NCBI GenBank assembly: GCA_964495375.1
Contig: CAZBWM010000022.1
Coordinates: 1 to 64,000 of the forward strand
Reading direction: 5' to 3'
Length of the DNA stretch: 64,000 bases
Source of the DNA: JAIESQ01 sp964495375
Lineage (GTDB): Bacteria; Planctomycetota; Planctomycetia; Pirellulales; JAEUIK01
The notes under the pieces are model-generated. The model had not been told where the DNA came from and did not search any database. It saw nothing but the letters and a program-made list of their open reading frames with translations. This document shows positions 7,546 through 19,703 of this stretch, piece after piece (position 1 is the stretch's first letter; each line of letters starts with the position of its first letter). A program made the position numbers and the translations under genes.

Positions 7546-9012
7546 TCAGCGAAGATAGGCAGGCTCGGTCAGCTTATCGGTCGGGCCTAATCCCAGCTTG
7601 CCGCGCAGCTCGGCCGCTTTGGACTTCAGTTCGATGGCTTTCGAGCGAAGCTCGGCTGCGTCGAGCGCGTAGAGCGGGCTGATCTCGACCGGCGTGCCAG
7701 GCATCACGTCGATACCCGCGGAGCGCAGCCAATCGGCATAGAGCGCCGACATTTGAGCTTGCACGCTCTCGGGCGTGTCGCGCTCTTCGCCCGAGGCGTT
7801 CTTTAGCGGAGCAAACGCCAGGCGCTCGTCGACTTCGACCACGAGCCCCGTTTCGGCCGCCGGCAACAGATCGAAGATGAAGCGCTCGAATTTGAGCGCG
7901 TTGGGTTCCGCCGGTTCAACGACGTTCCCTGCGCTATCGACGTGCGGCACTTTCTTGTGCGCGCGATGGAACGGCAACCGCTCGGCGTCGGCCGCCATGC
8001 GCGCGAGAAACGCCACGTCGAACACGTGGACCGCCGTGCTGCCGGCCCAGATGGCTAACGAACCGTCGGCCGCGCGGCGGGCGATCACTTCGTCGCCGAG
8101 CAAGTTGAACTCGCTGTACTCGCAGACTTGCAGCCGCCCATCGATCGCGACGATGTTGCCGACCTTCTCGCGGGCGTCTTGCTTGCAGACCGCTTGCGTC
8201 GCCACGTCGGCGTGGGCCAACCGCTGGTAGCCGACAAACTCGGCATCGCACACCGAGACCAGTGGGTTGTCGATCTGCATGTAGAACAACTGCTCGATGC
8301 CGCGGCCGCGCAGCTCGGTCAGGCCGCCACTTTGCTCGAGCGCGGCGAGCATACCACCGTGACCATCGGGCGACAGCGCGATCTCGTGAGGTGCTGCGAG
8401 CAACACGCGCGACGACTTGGCGTCGATCGCCGGCATCGTCCCTTGGCAGAAGACAAACAGGTCTTCAGCCGGCAAACCAAATCGCCCGACGTGATCGAGA
8501 TACTCAACCGTTTCGGCATGCGTGGCCGGGCTGGTCATCAAGAACAGCGGGATCGCGGCGCCGTAGCGCCGCCGCACGGCCAACAGTTTCTCGAACAAGA
8601 TTTGAAATAGCGAAGCTCGCGAGACGGGGCCGATGGGATAAATACCCTTGGCGTGCTCGAAGCCGAGCCGCGTCCCTTGCCCACCGGCGACCAATAGCGC
8701 GCCGACTTTGCCAGCGCGGAGGGCCTGTTCGCCGGCCGCCCGAGCGTCGGCTGCGGAGTAGGGATTGGGCCCGCGCAATCGAATGGCTGGCGGCGGCGCG
8801 GCGCGGGCCAACAGGGCCGGCCAATCGATGGCAGCTTCGTGACCGTGGGCCAAGCGCGTGAGCAATGCGAAGTCGATCGAGTCGATCTGCTCGGCGAGTT
8901 GCTGCCGCTGGGGGAGCGATAACCGATCCCAGTGCGTCAGCAAATGGTGCTGGTCGTGCGCGCGAAGTTGCTCGGCCAGCGCGCTGCGGTCGGGTTCGAT
9001 TGGTGCGTTCAC
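7546..9012 (-). CDS. UDPGP-family nucleotidyltransferase (UDP-sugar pyrophosphorylase)
   Basis: 488 residues. It belongs to the UTP--hexose-1-phosphate uridylyltransferase type 1 family, close in layout to eukaryotic-type UDP-N-acetylhexosamine pyrophosphorylases. The nucleotide-binding signature is 'LLVAGGQGTRLGF' at about residues 105-117, followed by 'KGIYPIGP'. 'FFYMQIDNPLV'-type metal/sugar motif appears as 'LFYMQIDNPLVSVCD', and 'FERFIFDLLP' is the typical later block. It would supply UDP-GlcNAc or UDP-glucose for envelope and polysaccharide synthesis; the sugar preference cannot be told. The N-terminal 80 residues are helical as in the family. Confidence 0.88.
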   Translation of the reverse strand: MNAPIEPDRSALAEQLRAHDQHHLLTHWDRLSLPQRQQLAEQIDSIDFALLTRLAHGHEAAIDWPALLARAAPPPAIRLRGPNPYSAADARAAGEQALRAGKVGALLVAGGQGTRLGFEHAKGIYPIGPVSRASLFQILFEKLLAVRRRYGAAIPLFLMTSPATHAETVEYLDHVGRFGLPAEDLFVFCQGTMPAIDAKSSRVLLAAPHEIALSPDGHGGMLAALEQSGGLTELRGRGIEQLFYMQIDNPLVSVCDAEFVGYQRLAHADVATQAVCKQDAREKVGNIVAIDGRLQVCEYSEFNLLGDEVIARRAADGSLAIWAGSTAVHVFDVAFLARMAADAERLPFHRAHKKVPHVDSAGNVVEPAEPNALKFERFIFDLLPAAETGLVVEVDERLAFAPLKNASGEERDTPESVQAQMSALYADWLRSAGIDVMPGTPVEISPLYALDAAELRSKAIELKSKAAELRGKLGLGPTDKLTEPAYLR

Positions 9013-9130
9013 CGCCGTAGCTTACCCGGCCTGGGCAAATCGGAGAAGAAACGGGCGCGGCGGGGCACCGGCGGGTGGGAAGCAATTGTCATTTGGAAAG
9101 AGCTGTTAGCGCACCGAAGGAGAATCGCAG

Positions 9131-9937
9131 CTACTCGAGTGGTAGCCGCAGGCCGTCATAAGCCAACTGCATGGCGGCCGGGAGCGCGGCGCAGGTCGCT
9201 TCGTGTTCCAATTCGTGCGACATGTGCGTGAAGTAGGTGCGCTCGGCGCCGATCCGCTCGGCCGCCGCAATCGATTCGGCCAGGCTGAAGTGGGTGGGAT
9301 GCTCGCGATGCCGGAGCGCATCGAGAATCAAGACCTTCAGCCCGGCGAGCAGCGGCCAGCTTTCGTCGGGAATCCGGTTCGTGTCGGTGCAGTAAGCGAT
9401 GTCGCCAAAGCGGAAGCCCAGGATGTCGAGGCGGCCGTGCCCCAACCGAATCGGCGTGACCGTCGTGCCCAGCACGTCGAACGGCTCGGTGGTGATCCGC
9501 TGAAACTCGACCTGCGGCACTCCGCCCACGGCGATCGACGCGAGTCGGGGATCGAAGGCGTAGTCGAATGACAAGCGGATTCGCTCCTCGACCACCGCCT
9601 CGCAATACAGCGGCAGCGGGCGCCCCAAGTAATAAGGAAACAGCCGCAAGTCGTCGAAGCCGAACAGGTGGTCGGCGTGCGCATGGGTGAACAGCGTGGC
9701 GTGGACCATGCCCAACCCCTCGCGCAGCAGTTGCGCGTGCAAGTCGGGCGGCGTGTCGACGAGCAGATTCCCCTCGGGCAGCCCCAGCGCGATGCTCGTG
9801 CGGGTGCGGCGATTGCGCGGGTTGCCGCTCGAGCAGGTGGCGCAGTCGCAACCGATGACCGGCACCCCCATTGAGGTGCCTGTCCCCAGAAACAGGAGCT
9901 GGCCGCGGATGTCGGTCGATTTAGGGATACGAGTCAC
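9131..9937 (-). CDS. PhnP-like MBL-fold metallohydrolase
   Basis: A metallo-beta-lactamase fold hydrolase of about 268 residues. 'LLFLGTGTSMGVPVIGCDCATC' is the PhnP/phosphoribosyl cyclic phosphodiesterase opening with its Cys residues. 'THAHADHLFGFDDLR' supplies the HxHxDH metal ligands, and 'YCTDTNR' and 'THMSHELEH' the later ligands. No phn genes are nearby, so a role in phosphonate use is not implied; a general cyclic phosphodiesterase is as likely. The start is uncertain: GTG at 9937 (used) or TTG at 10000. No strong ribosome site decides it. Confidence 0.85.
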   Translation of the reverse strand: MTRIPKSTDIRGQLLFLGTGTSMGVPVIGCDCATCSSGNPRNRRTRTSIALGLPEGNLLVDTPPDLHAQLLREGLGMVHATLFTHAHADHLFGFDDLRLFPYYLGRPLPLYCEAVVEERIRLSFDYAFDPRLASIAVGGVPQVEFQRITTEPFDVLGTTVTPIRLGHGRLDILGFRFGDIAYCTDTNRIPDESWPLLAGLKVLILDALRHREHPTHFSLAESIAAAERIGAERTYFTHMSHELEHEATCAALPAAMQLAYDGLRLPLE

Positions 9938-10060
9938 GGGCGCGATGCCTGCGCTAGCGGTTGGGTGGTTTCGGGCGTCGTGAGGGTCGCAGATTCGCAA
10001 GCCCGCGACAAGCCACCGCAGGGCCCGTCAGCGCCTACATCATGGCACGGCCATCGTTAC

Positions 10061-10195
10061 GGGTGGCCCAGCCGCTTGCGGCTGGGTCGCGACAGCGACA
10101 AGAAACCAACTAGAATCCATGACGCGGAGATGGGCCGCGCGGCATGAGCTGATTCTTGTGGCTGCGCCACCCGACTGCGAGCAGTCGGGCCACCC
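10061..10195 (+). repeat. Dispersed repeat R1, short subtype, copy 2 (135 bp)
   Basis: Same length and architecture as 5388-5522: GGGTGGCCC start, left hairpin CCAGCCGCTTGCGGCTGG, core GCGACAGCGACAAGAAACC, GATTCTTGTGGCTGCGCC, right hairpin CCCGACTGCGAGCAGTCGGG and GGGCCACCC end. Paired changes in the right hairpin (GGCTGC/GCAGCC against GACTGC/GCAGTC) keep the stem intact, which argues for selection or mechanism at the structure level. It lies about 215 bp before secA. The remainder of the 9938-10410 gap holds no gene that I can see. Confidence 0.87.
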
Positions 10196-10410
10196 TAGTG
10201 AAAGTTAACAGCAGATCCAAGGCATCGGGGGCCTCCCCCTGGCCCCCGACGGCCGGGCGCCGAACAATCCTTATTGACCCTCCGTAGTAAACGGCGTAGA
10301 TTACGCGACACGCACGGACTGCGCGCACAGAACTCCCACCCTGCCAGCAACTTGCGCCGCCGCGCCCTCTCTCCCCGGCAACCGTTTTTTCGAGCCAGGC
10401 AAGCCGCGCC

Positions 10411-14130
<3,720 letters not shown>

Positions 14131-14210
14131 CGATCGATGGATGGAGTGATTTTGGCCGGCGCGCTCGCTCAGGGGATTGAGCACGCCCACCGCGGGGAAG
14201 GGATGCCCGC

Positions 14211-15749
14211 ATGAGCTACCTGCTCAATGCAATCTATCTGGTGGCCTTCGTGGCCAGTGTGCCCTGGCTCGTCTGGCGAGCCGTGTTTCAAGGCAAGAAC
14301 CGCTCGGGCTGGAGCGCGCGGTTGCTGGGCCTGGTTCCGTGGCGGCATTCGCTGCGCCCCTGTGTGTGGCTGCACGCGGTCAGCGTCGGCGAAGTCAATT
14401 TGCTTTCGGCGCTCATCAAAGAGCTCGAACGCCGCGAGCTCGATTGCGACTTCGTCATCTCGACGACCACGGTCACCGGTTATGAATTGGCCCGAAAGCG
14501 CCATCCGCAGCGGACCGTGTTTTATCTGCCGCTCGACTTCAGTTGGGCGGTTAGGCGCGCCCTCGCGCGGCTGCGCCCCGACTTGCTCGTGCTGGTGGAG
14601 CTCGAGCTGTGGCCCAACCTGATTCGCGCCGCGCGCCGCGCGGGCGTGCGCGTGGCGGTGGTCAATGGCCGGCTGAGCGAGAAGAGCTTTCGCGGTTATC
14701 GGCGGATTCGTCCGCTCGTGGGGCACTTGCTCAGGCAGATCGACCTGATCGCCGCGCAGAACGAGACCTACGCCGACCGCTTTCTCACGCTCGGCGCGCT
14801 ACCGGACACAGTCGAGACGACCGGCTCGATGAAGTTCGATGGCGTGCAGAGCGATCGCCAGAACGCGGCCACACAGCGGTTGGCTGCGCTGGCTGACATC
14901 GGCCCCGATGACGTGGTCTTCTTGGCCGGCAGCACGCAAGAGCCCGAGGAAGAAACCGCCGTCGAAGTCTGGCGCTCGCTGGTTGCTCATTGGCCGCGTC
15001 TGCGCCTGATTATTGTGCCGCGGCATGCCGAGCGGTTTGACGCCGTGGCCGCGCTACTGCGCGATCGTGGCGTGCCGTTCGTGCGCCGCAGCCGGCTGGG
15101 GGAGGGCGCGAGGAACGTTTCACCGACTGCCGAAAGTAGGGTGCGTGAAACGCACCTGGAGCAGTCATTTCCATTGCTGTCACCGGTCGCTGCTGAATCT
15201 GAATCCGCGGCAGGCGACACCGACGCAGCGGCGAGTGCATCCCACAGTACAACTCACGGTGGCTTCCCGCCGGTCCTTCTGGTCGACACGATCGGCGAGC
15301 TGGGCGCCTGGTGGGGGACCGCGCGCATTGCGTTCGTCGGCGGCAGCCTGGGCACGCGCGGCGGTCAGAACATGATCGAGCCGGCGGCCTACGGCGCGGC
15401 CGTGTCGTTCGGTCCCAACACGCGCAACTTCCGCGACATCGTGGCCGCGCTGTTGAGTGCCGAAGGGGCGGTCGTCGTCAACGATGGGCCTGCGCTCACG
15501 GCCCTTGTGCGGCGCTGCCTGGCCGAGCCGGCCTTTGCCGACGAGCTGGGTCGCCGTGCGCAGCGGCTCGTCCTTTCGCAGCAGGGAGCCACCCGAGCGA
15601 CGGTCGACCTGCTGCTGCCCCTTATCTCGGGCGTGACCAACTCGACGCCGACCGTATCGGTGTCCTCAGATGCCACGTTCCGCGCCGATCCGCCCTCTGG
15701 CCCGCGGGTACGTCCGCAGCGTGGGAGTGAAGCGCGGCGGGAGCGGTAA
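14211..15749 (+). CDS. waaA: 3-deoxy-D-manno-octulosonic acid (Kdo) transferase
   Basis: 512 residues. It transfers Kdo from CMP-Kdo to lipid A precursors at the inner membrane (GT-B glycosyltransferase, GT30). An N-terminal membrane anchor 'LLNAIYLVAFVASVPWLVW' is followed by 'RPCVWLHAVSVGEVN' (family signature with the catalytic Glu), 'TTTVTGYELA', 'DLLVLVELELWPN' and C-terminal 'LLVDTIGELGAWW' and 'VGGSLGTRGGQNMIEPAAYG'. About 50 residues (roughly 298-347, DNA 15105-15255) interrupt the domain before 'VLLVDTIGEL'. They include a dispersed palindrome read as 'SRVRETH' and an Ala/Ser/Asp-rich stretch. The gene lies 80 bp after secA on the same strand. Confidence 0.93.
   Translation: MSYLLNAIYLVAFVASVPWLVWRAVFQGKNRSGWSARLLGLVPWRHSLRPCVWLHAVSVGEVNLLSALIKELERRELDCDFVISTTTVTGYELARKRHPQRTVFYLPLDFSWAVRRALARLRPDLLVLVELELWPNLIRAARRAGVRVAVVNGRLSEKSFRGYRRIRPLVGHLLRQIDLIAAQNETYADRFLTLGALPDTVETTGSMKFDGVQSDRQNAATQRLAALADIGPDDVVFLAGSTQEPEEETAVEVWRSLVAHWPRLRLIIVPRHAERFDAVAALLRDRGVPFVRRSRLGEGARNVSPTAESRVRETHLEQSFPLLSPVAAESESAAGDTDAAASASHSTTHGGFPPVLLVDTIGELGAWWGTARIAFVGGSLGTRGGQNMIEPAAYGAAVSFGPNTRNFRDIVAALLSAEGAVVVNDGPALTALVRRCLAEPAFADELGRRAQRLVLSQQGATRATVDLLLPLISGVTNSTPTVSVSSDATFRADPPSGPRVRPQRGSEARRER
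15136..15156. repeat. Short palindrome inside waaA
   Basis: GTAGGGTGCGTGAAACGCAC continues as C at 15156; GGTGCGT pairs with ACGCACC. It is a copy of the intergenic element at 666-685, here translated in frame as part of a roughly 50-residue insertion in WaaA. Confidence 0.65.
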
Positions 15750-15838
15750 ACCTAAATCCTCGCCGCTCGACGTCTCGGTCTACGTGGCCGGCCGCCCGAG
15801 AATTCGCTGGCATCATTGGGGCGTGCTAATCTGACGGC

Positions 15839-16057
15839 ATGGATGAGAAGCTGAAACGTCGCTGGTTCGCAAGCTACCTACCGATCGTGATCGTGATTGC
15901 AACGGTTGGCATTCTTATCGTCCGCGATCTCAGGCGTGATTTAACGCTGCAGGAAGCCGTCCAGATGCTTAACGATCAAGGTTCGGAGAATATCTTCTTC
16001 GAGTTTCCCGGAGCGGACGGAACGCCGGCGCGTTATGAGCTCAGGCACGACCGATAG
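15839..16057 (+). CDS. Small single-pass membrane protein (MDEKLKRRWF type)
   Basis: 72 residues. A basic N-terminus 'MDEKLKRRWF' precedes one membrane helix ('YLPIVIVIATVGILIV') and a soluble C-terminal tail. Such KRRWF-plus-helix proteins are common in planctomycetes but have no known role. TAATCT (15827-15832) lies six bases before the ATG and no Shine-Dalgarno is visible. The 47 bp ending in this start are duplicated before the genes at 16709 and 17072. Confidence 0.6.
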   Translation: MDEKLKRRWFASYLPIVIVIATVGILIVRDLRRDLTLQEAVQMLNDQGSENIFFEFPGADGTPARYELRHDR

Positions 16058-16101
16058 CGCGGCGCACAGCGGCGATTCGTGCGGGGGTGGGGGTGGTTGG
16101 G

Positions 16102-16461
16102 ATGAGGCTATTGGTGACGCTGGCTTTCGTATACTTGGGCGGGATTCTGCTTTTGCTCTGGGCCGGCATCTATTTCGAGGGTGTCATAGCCCTTCTCGTC
16201 CCGGCCGTGGGCATAGCTCTCGTCGCGAGTTCGCCATTCTTAGCAAGGCCGATCGCAGGCCGCTTGAGGCCTTTCACTATTGGAGCAATCTTCGTGGTTG
16301 CGATTGTGTTGCTCGCCGTCGCACGAAGCGCCTGGTGCTCTGGCTTCGCCAACAACGCCGACGCGGATGCAATTCGCTTTTACTCCGCCGGAATACTAAT
16401 TCTGGCATGTGCATTCCCTTTAGCCGCGTTTGTGATAGCGATCCTGGGGAACGCGGACTGA
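16102..16461 (+). CDS. Small polytopic membrane protein
   Basis: 119 residues with four likely membrane helices ('LLVTLAFVYLGGILLLLWAGIYF', 'VIALLVPAVGIALVASS', 'FTIGAIFVVAIVLLAVARS', 'AGILILACAFPLAAFVIAILG'). I do not recognise it. The start is taken at the ATG 16102 ('MRLLVTL'), with an alternative at 16087. It follows the 15839 gene on the same strand by 44 bp, so the two may be co-transcribed. Confidence 0.6.
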   Translation: MRLLVTLAFVYLGGILLLLWAGIYFEGVIALLVPAVGIALVASSPFLARPIAGRLRPFTIGAIFVVAIVLLAVARSAWCSGFANNADADAIRFYSAGILILACAFPLAAFVIAILGNAD

Positions 16462-16484
16462 GAATCCCCCGGCAAATTAAGACA

Positions 16485-16509
16485 CCACCCTCCCCCCGCC
16501 CAGTTGCAG
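16485..16509 (+). repeat. Direct repeat (C-rich), copy 1
   Basis: The 25-bp stretch containing CACCCTCCCCCCGCCCAGTT is repeated exactly at about 17288-17312. The two copies bracket the R1 remnant and the genes at 16709 and 17072, consistent with segmental duplication of this small-gene block. Confidence 0.7.
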
Positions 16510-16513
16510 CCCC

Positions 16514-16645
16514 CCGCGACAGCGACAAGAAGCCTTCGAGTAGCGGTACGGCTGAAAGCGGCCGCGCGGCAGGAGCAGATTCTTGTGGCTGCGCCGGTCG
16601 TTGCGTTCTCGCGGAGCGAGCGTGCTTCAAGCAGCCGGGCCACCC
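16514..16645 (+). repeat. Dispersed repeat R1, long subtype, copy 3 (left end lost)
   Basis: It retains GCGACAGCGACAAGAAGCC, GATTCTTGTGGCTGCGCC and GCCGGGCCACCC but has lost the left GGGTGGCCC hairpin. Its right part carries the extra GCGGAGCGAGCGTGCTTCAA segment seen also, on the other strand, in the copy at 35859-36018. This defines a second subtype of the family. Confidence 0.75.
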
Positions 16646-16708
16646 AGAGATTTCAAAAGGCCTCCCCGCAAATTCGCTGGCAATTTGTCCGGCTGGTATT
16701 CTGACGGC

Positions 16709-16990
16709 ATGGACGAGAAGCCCAAACGCCGATGGTTCCGCTTCCGTCTCTCGACGGTCCTGATCCTGACCGCGATCGTAGCCTGGGCGATGGCGTGCTG
16801 GCCCTGGCGCATTGCTATTTACACCTATTACACTCCGATACGCTCAGAGGAGACGTCGTGGTTTGTCAATCGCGACTTACGCTGGCCCGCGCTCGCGCTG
16901 GCCGCCTTCCTCGCCTGGAAGGCAGTGTTGGCCATCGTGGCGCGTCGGCACGCTCGCGCCGCGCGAGACGAGCAGGCCAGCGGCTGCTGA
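16709..16990 (+). CDS. Small membrane protein (MDEKPKRRWF type)
   Basis: 93 residues. N-terminus 'MDEKPKRRWFRFRLSTVLILTAIVAWAMACWPW' is the classical planctomycete small-membrane-protein opening; a second hydrophobic stretch ('WPALALAAFLAWKAVLAIV') follows. Function unknown. TATTCT (16697-16702) lies six bases before the ATG with no Shine-Dalgarno. The upstream 40 bp (ATTCGCTGGCA...CTGACGGC) match those of the genes at 15839 and 17072. Confidence 0.65.
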   Translation: MDEKPKRRWFRFRLSTVLILTAIVAWAMACWPWRIAIYTYYTPIRSEETSWFVNRDLRWPALALAAFLAWKAVLAIVARRHARAARDEQASGC

Positions 16991-17071
16991 AAAGAATGTC
17001 TCGGTGTCGCTGGCCGGCTACCACTCCCCGCAGATTCGCTGGCAATTCCGCCGGCTGGTACTCTGAATGGC

Positions 17072-17278
17072 ATGGACGAGAGGCCCATTGCACCCCGGAC
17101 GTTTCGAGGGCAGCGTTCCTTTAAGATCGTGGGAGCGTTCTTTTTTACGGGCGGCCTGCTCAATTTCATCGTGGCTTGCCTTTGCGCCTATCAAGGCAAG
17201 TGGTGGCTATTCGCCCTCTATGCTGCTTGTGTTCCCATTTCTTTCTTAATCGCGTACCGCTGGTACAGCCACCCGTAG
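17072..17278 (+). CDS. Small two-helix membrane protein (MDERP type)
   Basis: 68 residues, with helices 'IVGAFFFTGGLLNFIVACLCAY' and 'WWLFALYAACVPISFLIAY'. Function unknown. TACTCT (17059-17064) lies seven bases before the ATG. It shares its upstream block with the 15839 and 16709 genes, although the coding sequence after 'MDE' differs, so the 5' module and not the gene seems to have been copied. Confidence 0.6.
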   Translation: MDERPIAPRTFRGQRSFKIVGAFFFTGGLLNFIVACLCAYQGKWWLFALYAACVPISFLIAYRWYSHP

Positions 17279-17287
17279 TAACGCCCA

Positions 17288-17312
17288 GCCACCCTCCCCC
17301 CGCCCAGTTGCA
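17288..17312 (+). repeat. Direct repeat (C-rich), copy 2
   Basis: Exact second copy of the 25-bp C-rich sequence at 16485-16509; it lies directly before the putative metK promoter. Confidence 0.7.
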
Positions 17313-17337
17313 GGCCCCACGCCCCGGTGCCTATATT
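17308..17337 (+). promoter_or_regulatory. Candidate metK promoter
   Basis: TTGCAG (17308-17313), an 18-bp gap and TATATT (17332-17337), about 90 bp before the metK start. The -10 matches five of six consensus bases; the -35 is weak. No SAM riboswitch fold was recognised in the leader. Confidence 0.35.
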
Positions 17338-17425
17338 TGAAGGTTCTGGTCAGGCGATTTCTCGCCTCGGCCAGTTGTCACCCGCCCAACCCTTTCACTG
17401 CCCTGCCCAATCGAGGAGGTCTCGC

Positions 17426-18610
17426 GTGTCCAACGGCAAGTACTTGTTTACCAGCGAGTCGGTCTCGATGGGGCATCCCGATAAGCTGGCCGATCAGATC
17501 TCCGACGCCATCCTCGATTCGCTCTTGGCCGTCGACCCGATGAGCCGCGTCGCCTGCGAAACGATGGTCACCACCGGCCTGGCCGTGCTGGCCGGCGAGA
17601 TCACCACGGCCGCCAAGGTCGATTACCGCGAAGTCGCCCGCGAAGCCATCACCGCCGCCGGCTACACCGACGACCGCATGGGCATCTGCGGCGAGACGTG
17701 CGCCGTGTTGCTGTCGCTGGGCACCCAAAGCCCCGACATCGCGATGGGCGTCAACGAAAACAGCTCGGCCGGCAAGGACATTGGCGCCGGCGACCAGGGC
17801 TTGATGTTTGGCTTCGCCTGCAATGACACGCCGGAGTTGATGCCGCTGCCGATCGCGTTGGCCCATCGCGTCATCAACCGCTTGACCGTCGCCCGGCAGA
17901 AGAGCGAAGTCAACTGGCTGCGGCCCGACTCCAAGAGCCAGGTCACCATCGAGTATGACGGCGACAAGCCGGTGAGAATCGACACGGTGGTCGTCTCCAC
18001 GCAGCACGCTCCCGAAGTGTCGCAAAAAGAGATTCGCGACTACGTGATCGGCCAGATCATCGAGCCGTCGCTGCCGAAGGAACTGATCCGCGGCAAGGTC
18101 ACCTATCACGTGAACCCAACCGGGCGATTCGTCGTCGGCGGCCCGCACGGCGATTGCGGGCTCACCGGGCGGAAGATCATCGTCGATACTTACGGCGGTT
18201 GGGGCCGGCACGGCGGTGGCGCGTTCAGCGGCAAGGACCCCACAAAGGTCGATCGCAGCGCCGCGTACATGGCCCGGCACGTCGCCAAGAACATCGTAGC
18301 GGCCGGCCTGGCCGATCGCTGCGAGTTGCAGTTGGCCTACGCGATCGGCGTGACCGATCCGGTGAGCGTGCACGTCGACACGTTCGGCACCGGCCGACTT
18401 GAAGACAGCCGCATCTGCGAACTGGTGCGCGAGACGTTCCCGCTCACCCCCAGCGGCATCATCAAGTACCTCGACCTGCGGCGGCCGATCTATCGCAAGA
18501 CGGCGGCGGGTGGGCACTTTGGCCGCGACGATCGCGACTTCACCTGGGAGGCCACCAGCAAGGCGGCCAGCCTGACCGAAGCGGCCGGAGTCGCGGCGGC
18601 CACCGGCTAA
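17426..18610 (+). CDS. metK: S-adenosylmethionine synthase
   Basis: 394 residues. Makes SAM from methionine and ATP in the cytoplasm; it feeds the radical SAM enzymes of this window among many others. Family blocks: 'GHPDKLADQISDAILD' (about 15-30), 'GAGDQGLMFGFACND' (methionine/ATP loop), 'GGPHGDCGLTGRKIIVDTYGGWGRHGGGAFSGKD' region, and 'DPVSVHVDTFGTG'. The GTG at 17426 is chosen because GAGGAGGT (17413-17420) sits five bases upstream and 'GKYLFTSESVS' is the normal family start. Confidence 0.97.
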   Translation: MSNGKYLFTSESVSMGHPDKLADQISDAILDSLLAVDPMSRVACETMVTTGLAVLAGEITTAAKVDYREVAREAITAAGYTDDRMGICGETCAVLLSLGTQSPDIAMGVNENSSAGKDIGAGDQGLMFGFACNDTPELMPLPIALAHRVINRLTVARQKSEVNWLRPDSKSQVTIEYDGDKPVRIDTVVVSTQHAPEVSQKEIRDYVIGQIIEPSLPKELIRGKVTYHVNPTGRFVVGGPHGDCGLTGRKIIVDTYGGWGRHGGGAFSGKDPTKVDRSAAYMARHVAKNIVAAGLADRCELQLAYAIGVTDPVSVHVDTFGTGRLEDSRICELVRETFPLTPSGIIKYLDLRRPIYRKTAAGGHFGRDDRDFTWEATSKAASLTEAAGVAAATG

Positions 18611-18710
18611 GGCCGCGCCGCCAGTCGAAACCTCGCTGAACAGAGTTGCGCCGAGCGCGACGCTCCACAGACCCACCGCGCGAAATGCCATTCCAACCAA
18701 CGATCGTGTC

Positions 18711-19664
18711 GTGAAAACCGAGTCGTTCGTTTGTGCGCCGTTGGCTGCCGCGAGTGGGGGCGTGCGGACCAATTCGCTGTTGTTGACGGGCCCAGTCCCC
18801 GGTGGCGTGCTGCTGGGGTCGGTGATGCTGGTCATCGAGCGGCGGCTGGCCGGCGCGCTCTTAGCGCCGCTAGGCGCTGGCGCTTTTCTGGCGACTGCCG
18901 CGGCGCTGCTGCTCTTGGCTGGCTGGGCGGCGACGTGCTGGCCGGGTGCCAACGACTCGCGTGTGAAGTCGAGCCCGGGCCCGCTTCTCGTCCGGCGCGG
19001 CACGGCATCAGCGATACTCGTGCTGGCGCTGGTGGGCATTCTGGCGCTGGCGGTTCCTGGTACGAGCGTCTTGGCACTGGGCGCTGCCACGGGTGCGTGG
19101 CTGCTGACGACCCTGGCGGTGCTGGCTCGCGAGCGGTTTGGAAGCGGTTGGGCGCGTGGGCCTGACGCCGCGCGGAAGCAAGGCACACAACGGACCATGC
19201 GGCGATCGACGGCAGAGCCGGCCCCGCGTGCGCGTCCTGCTCAACCATCGGACGAACTTCGCGGAGATAGCGACGACCTTGAGATCGTGCAGCACCTGGT
19301 GCGTCGGCAGACTTCGACGTCAGAGCGGATCGACGGCTGGCTTCGCTGTGACTTTTCGCCCGGGCAGCGCACTGCCGCGTTGCACGTGGCGTTCTGCCCT
19401 CCGCTGGCGGCGCTACCGACGGTCGAAGCGCGGATCGATCCGCAGCAGAGTGGCATCGCGACGTGCAAAGTCGCCGAACTTTATGTACACGGCGCGAGGT
19501 TTGACGTGCGGTTGGCGTCACCCGCCCAGCAGGCGATTGCGGTGCGAGTCGTTTTCTCGACCGTGGTGGCGCAGACCGAATCCGCGAATGCAGGCGCCAC
19601 AGAAATTCGCAAAGCGCCCGACCGCGCAATTGACGGCCAGGTTGACAGCGCACTCGAAAACTAA
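18711..19664 (+). CDS. Hypothetical membrane protein with soluble C-terminal domain
   Basis: 317 residues from a GTG start. Four hydrophobic segments lie between about 20 and 145 ('VPGGVLLGSVMLVI', 'GAGAFLATAAALLLLAGWAA', 'ASAILVLALVGILALAV', 'ALGAATGAWLLTTLAVLA'). A disordered Arg/Pro-rich linker and a soluble domain of about 110 residues follow ('WLRCDFSPGQRTAALHVAFCPPLAALPTVEAR'). I do not recognise the domain. No clear ribosome site. It is followed 40 bp later by a tiny single-helix gene. Confidence 0.6.
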   Translation: MKTESFVCAPLAAASGGVRTNSLLLTGPVPGGVLLGSVMLVIERRLAGALLAPLGAGAFLATAAALLLLAGWAATCWPGANDSRVKSSPGPLLVRRGTASAILVLALVGILALAVPGTSVLALGAATGAWLLTTLAVLARERFGSGWARGPDAARKQGTQRTMRRSTAEPAPRARPAQPSDELRGDSDDLEIVQHLVRRQTSTSERIDGWLRCDFSPGQRTAALHVAFCPPLAALPTVEARIDPQQSGIATCKVAELYVHGARFDVRLASPAQQAIAVRVVFSTVVAQTESANAGATEIRKAPDRAIDGQVDSALEN

Positions 19665-19703
19665 CTGCACTCGAACTCTAACTCTCACGCTTGAGCTCGC
19701 ACC

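Noticed and set aside
17313..17425. SAM riboswitch before metK
   Set aside because: The leader is only about 90 nt after the candidate promoter. I could not fold a SAM-I, SAM-II or SAM-IV core in it.
17378..19198. Minus-strand open frame of 606 codons over metK and the 18711 gene
   Set aside because: metK is unambiguous on the plus strand, and this frame runs through an intergenic gap without conserved content.
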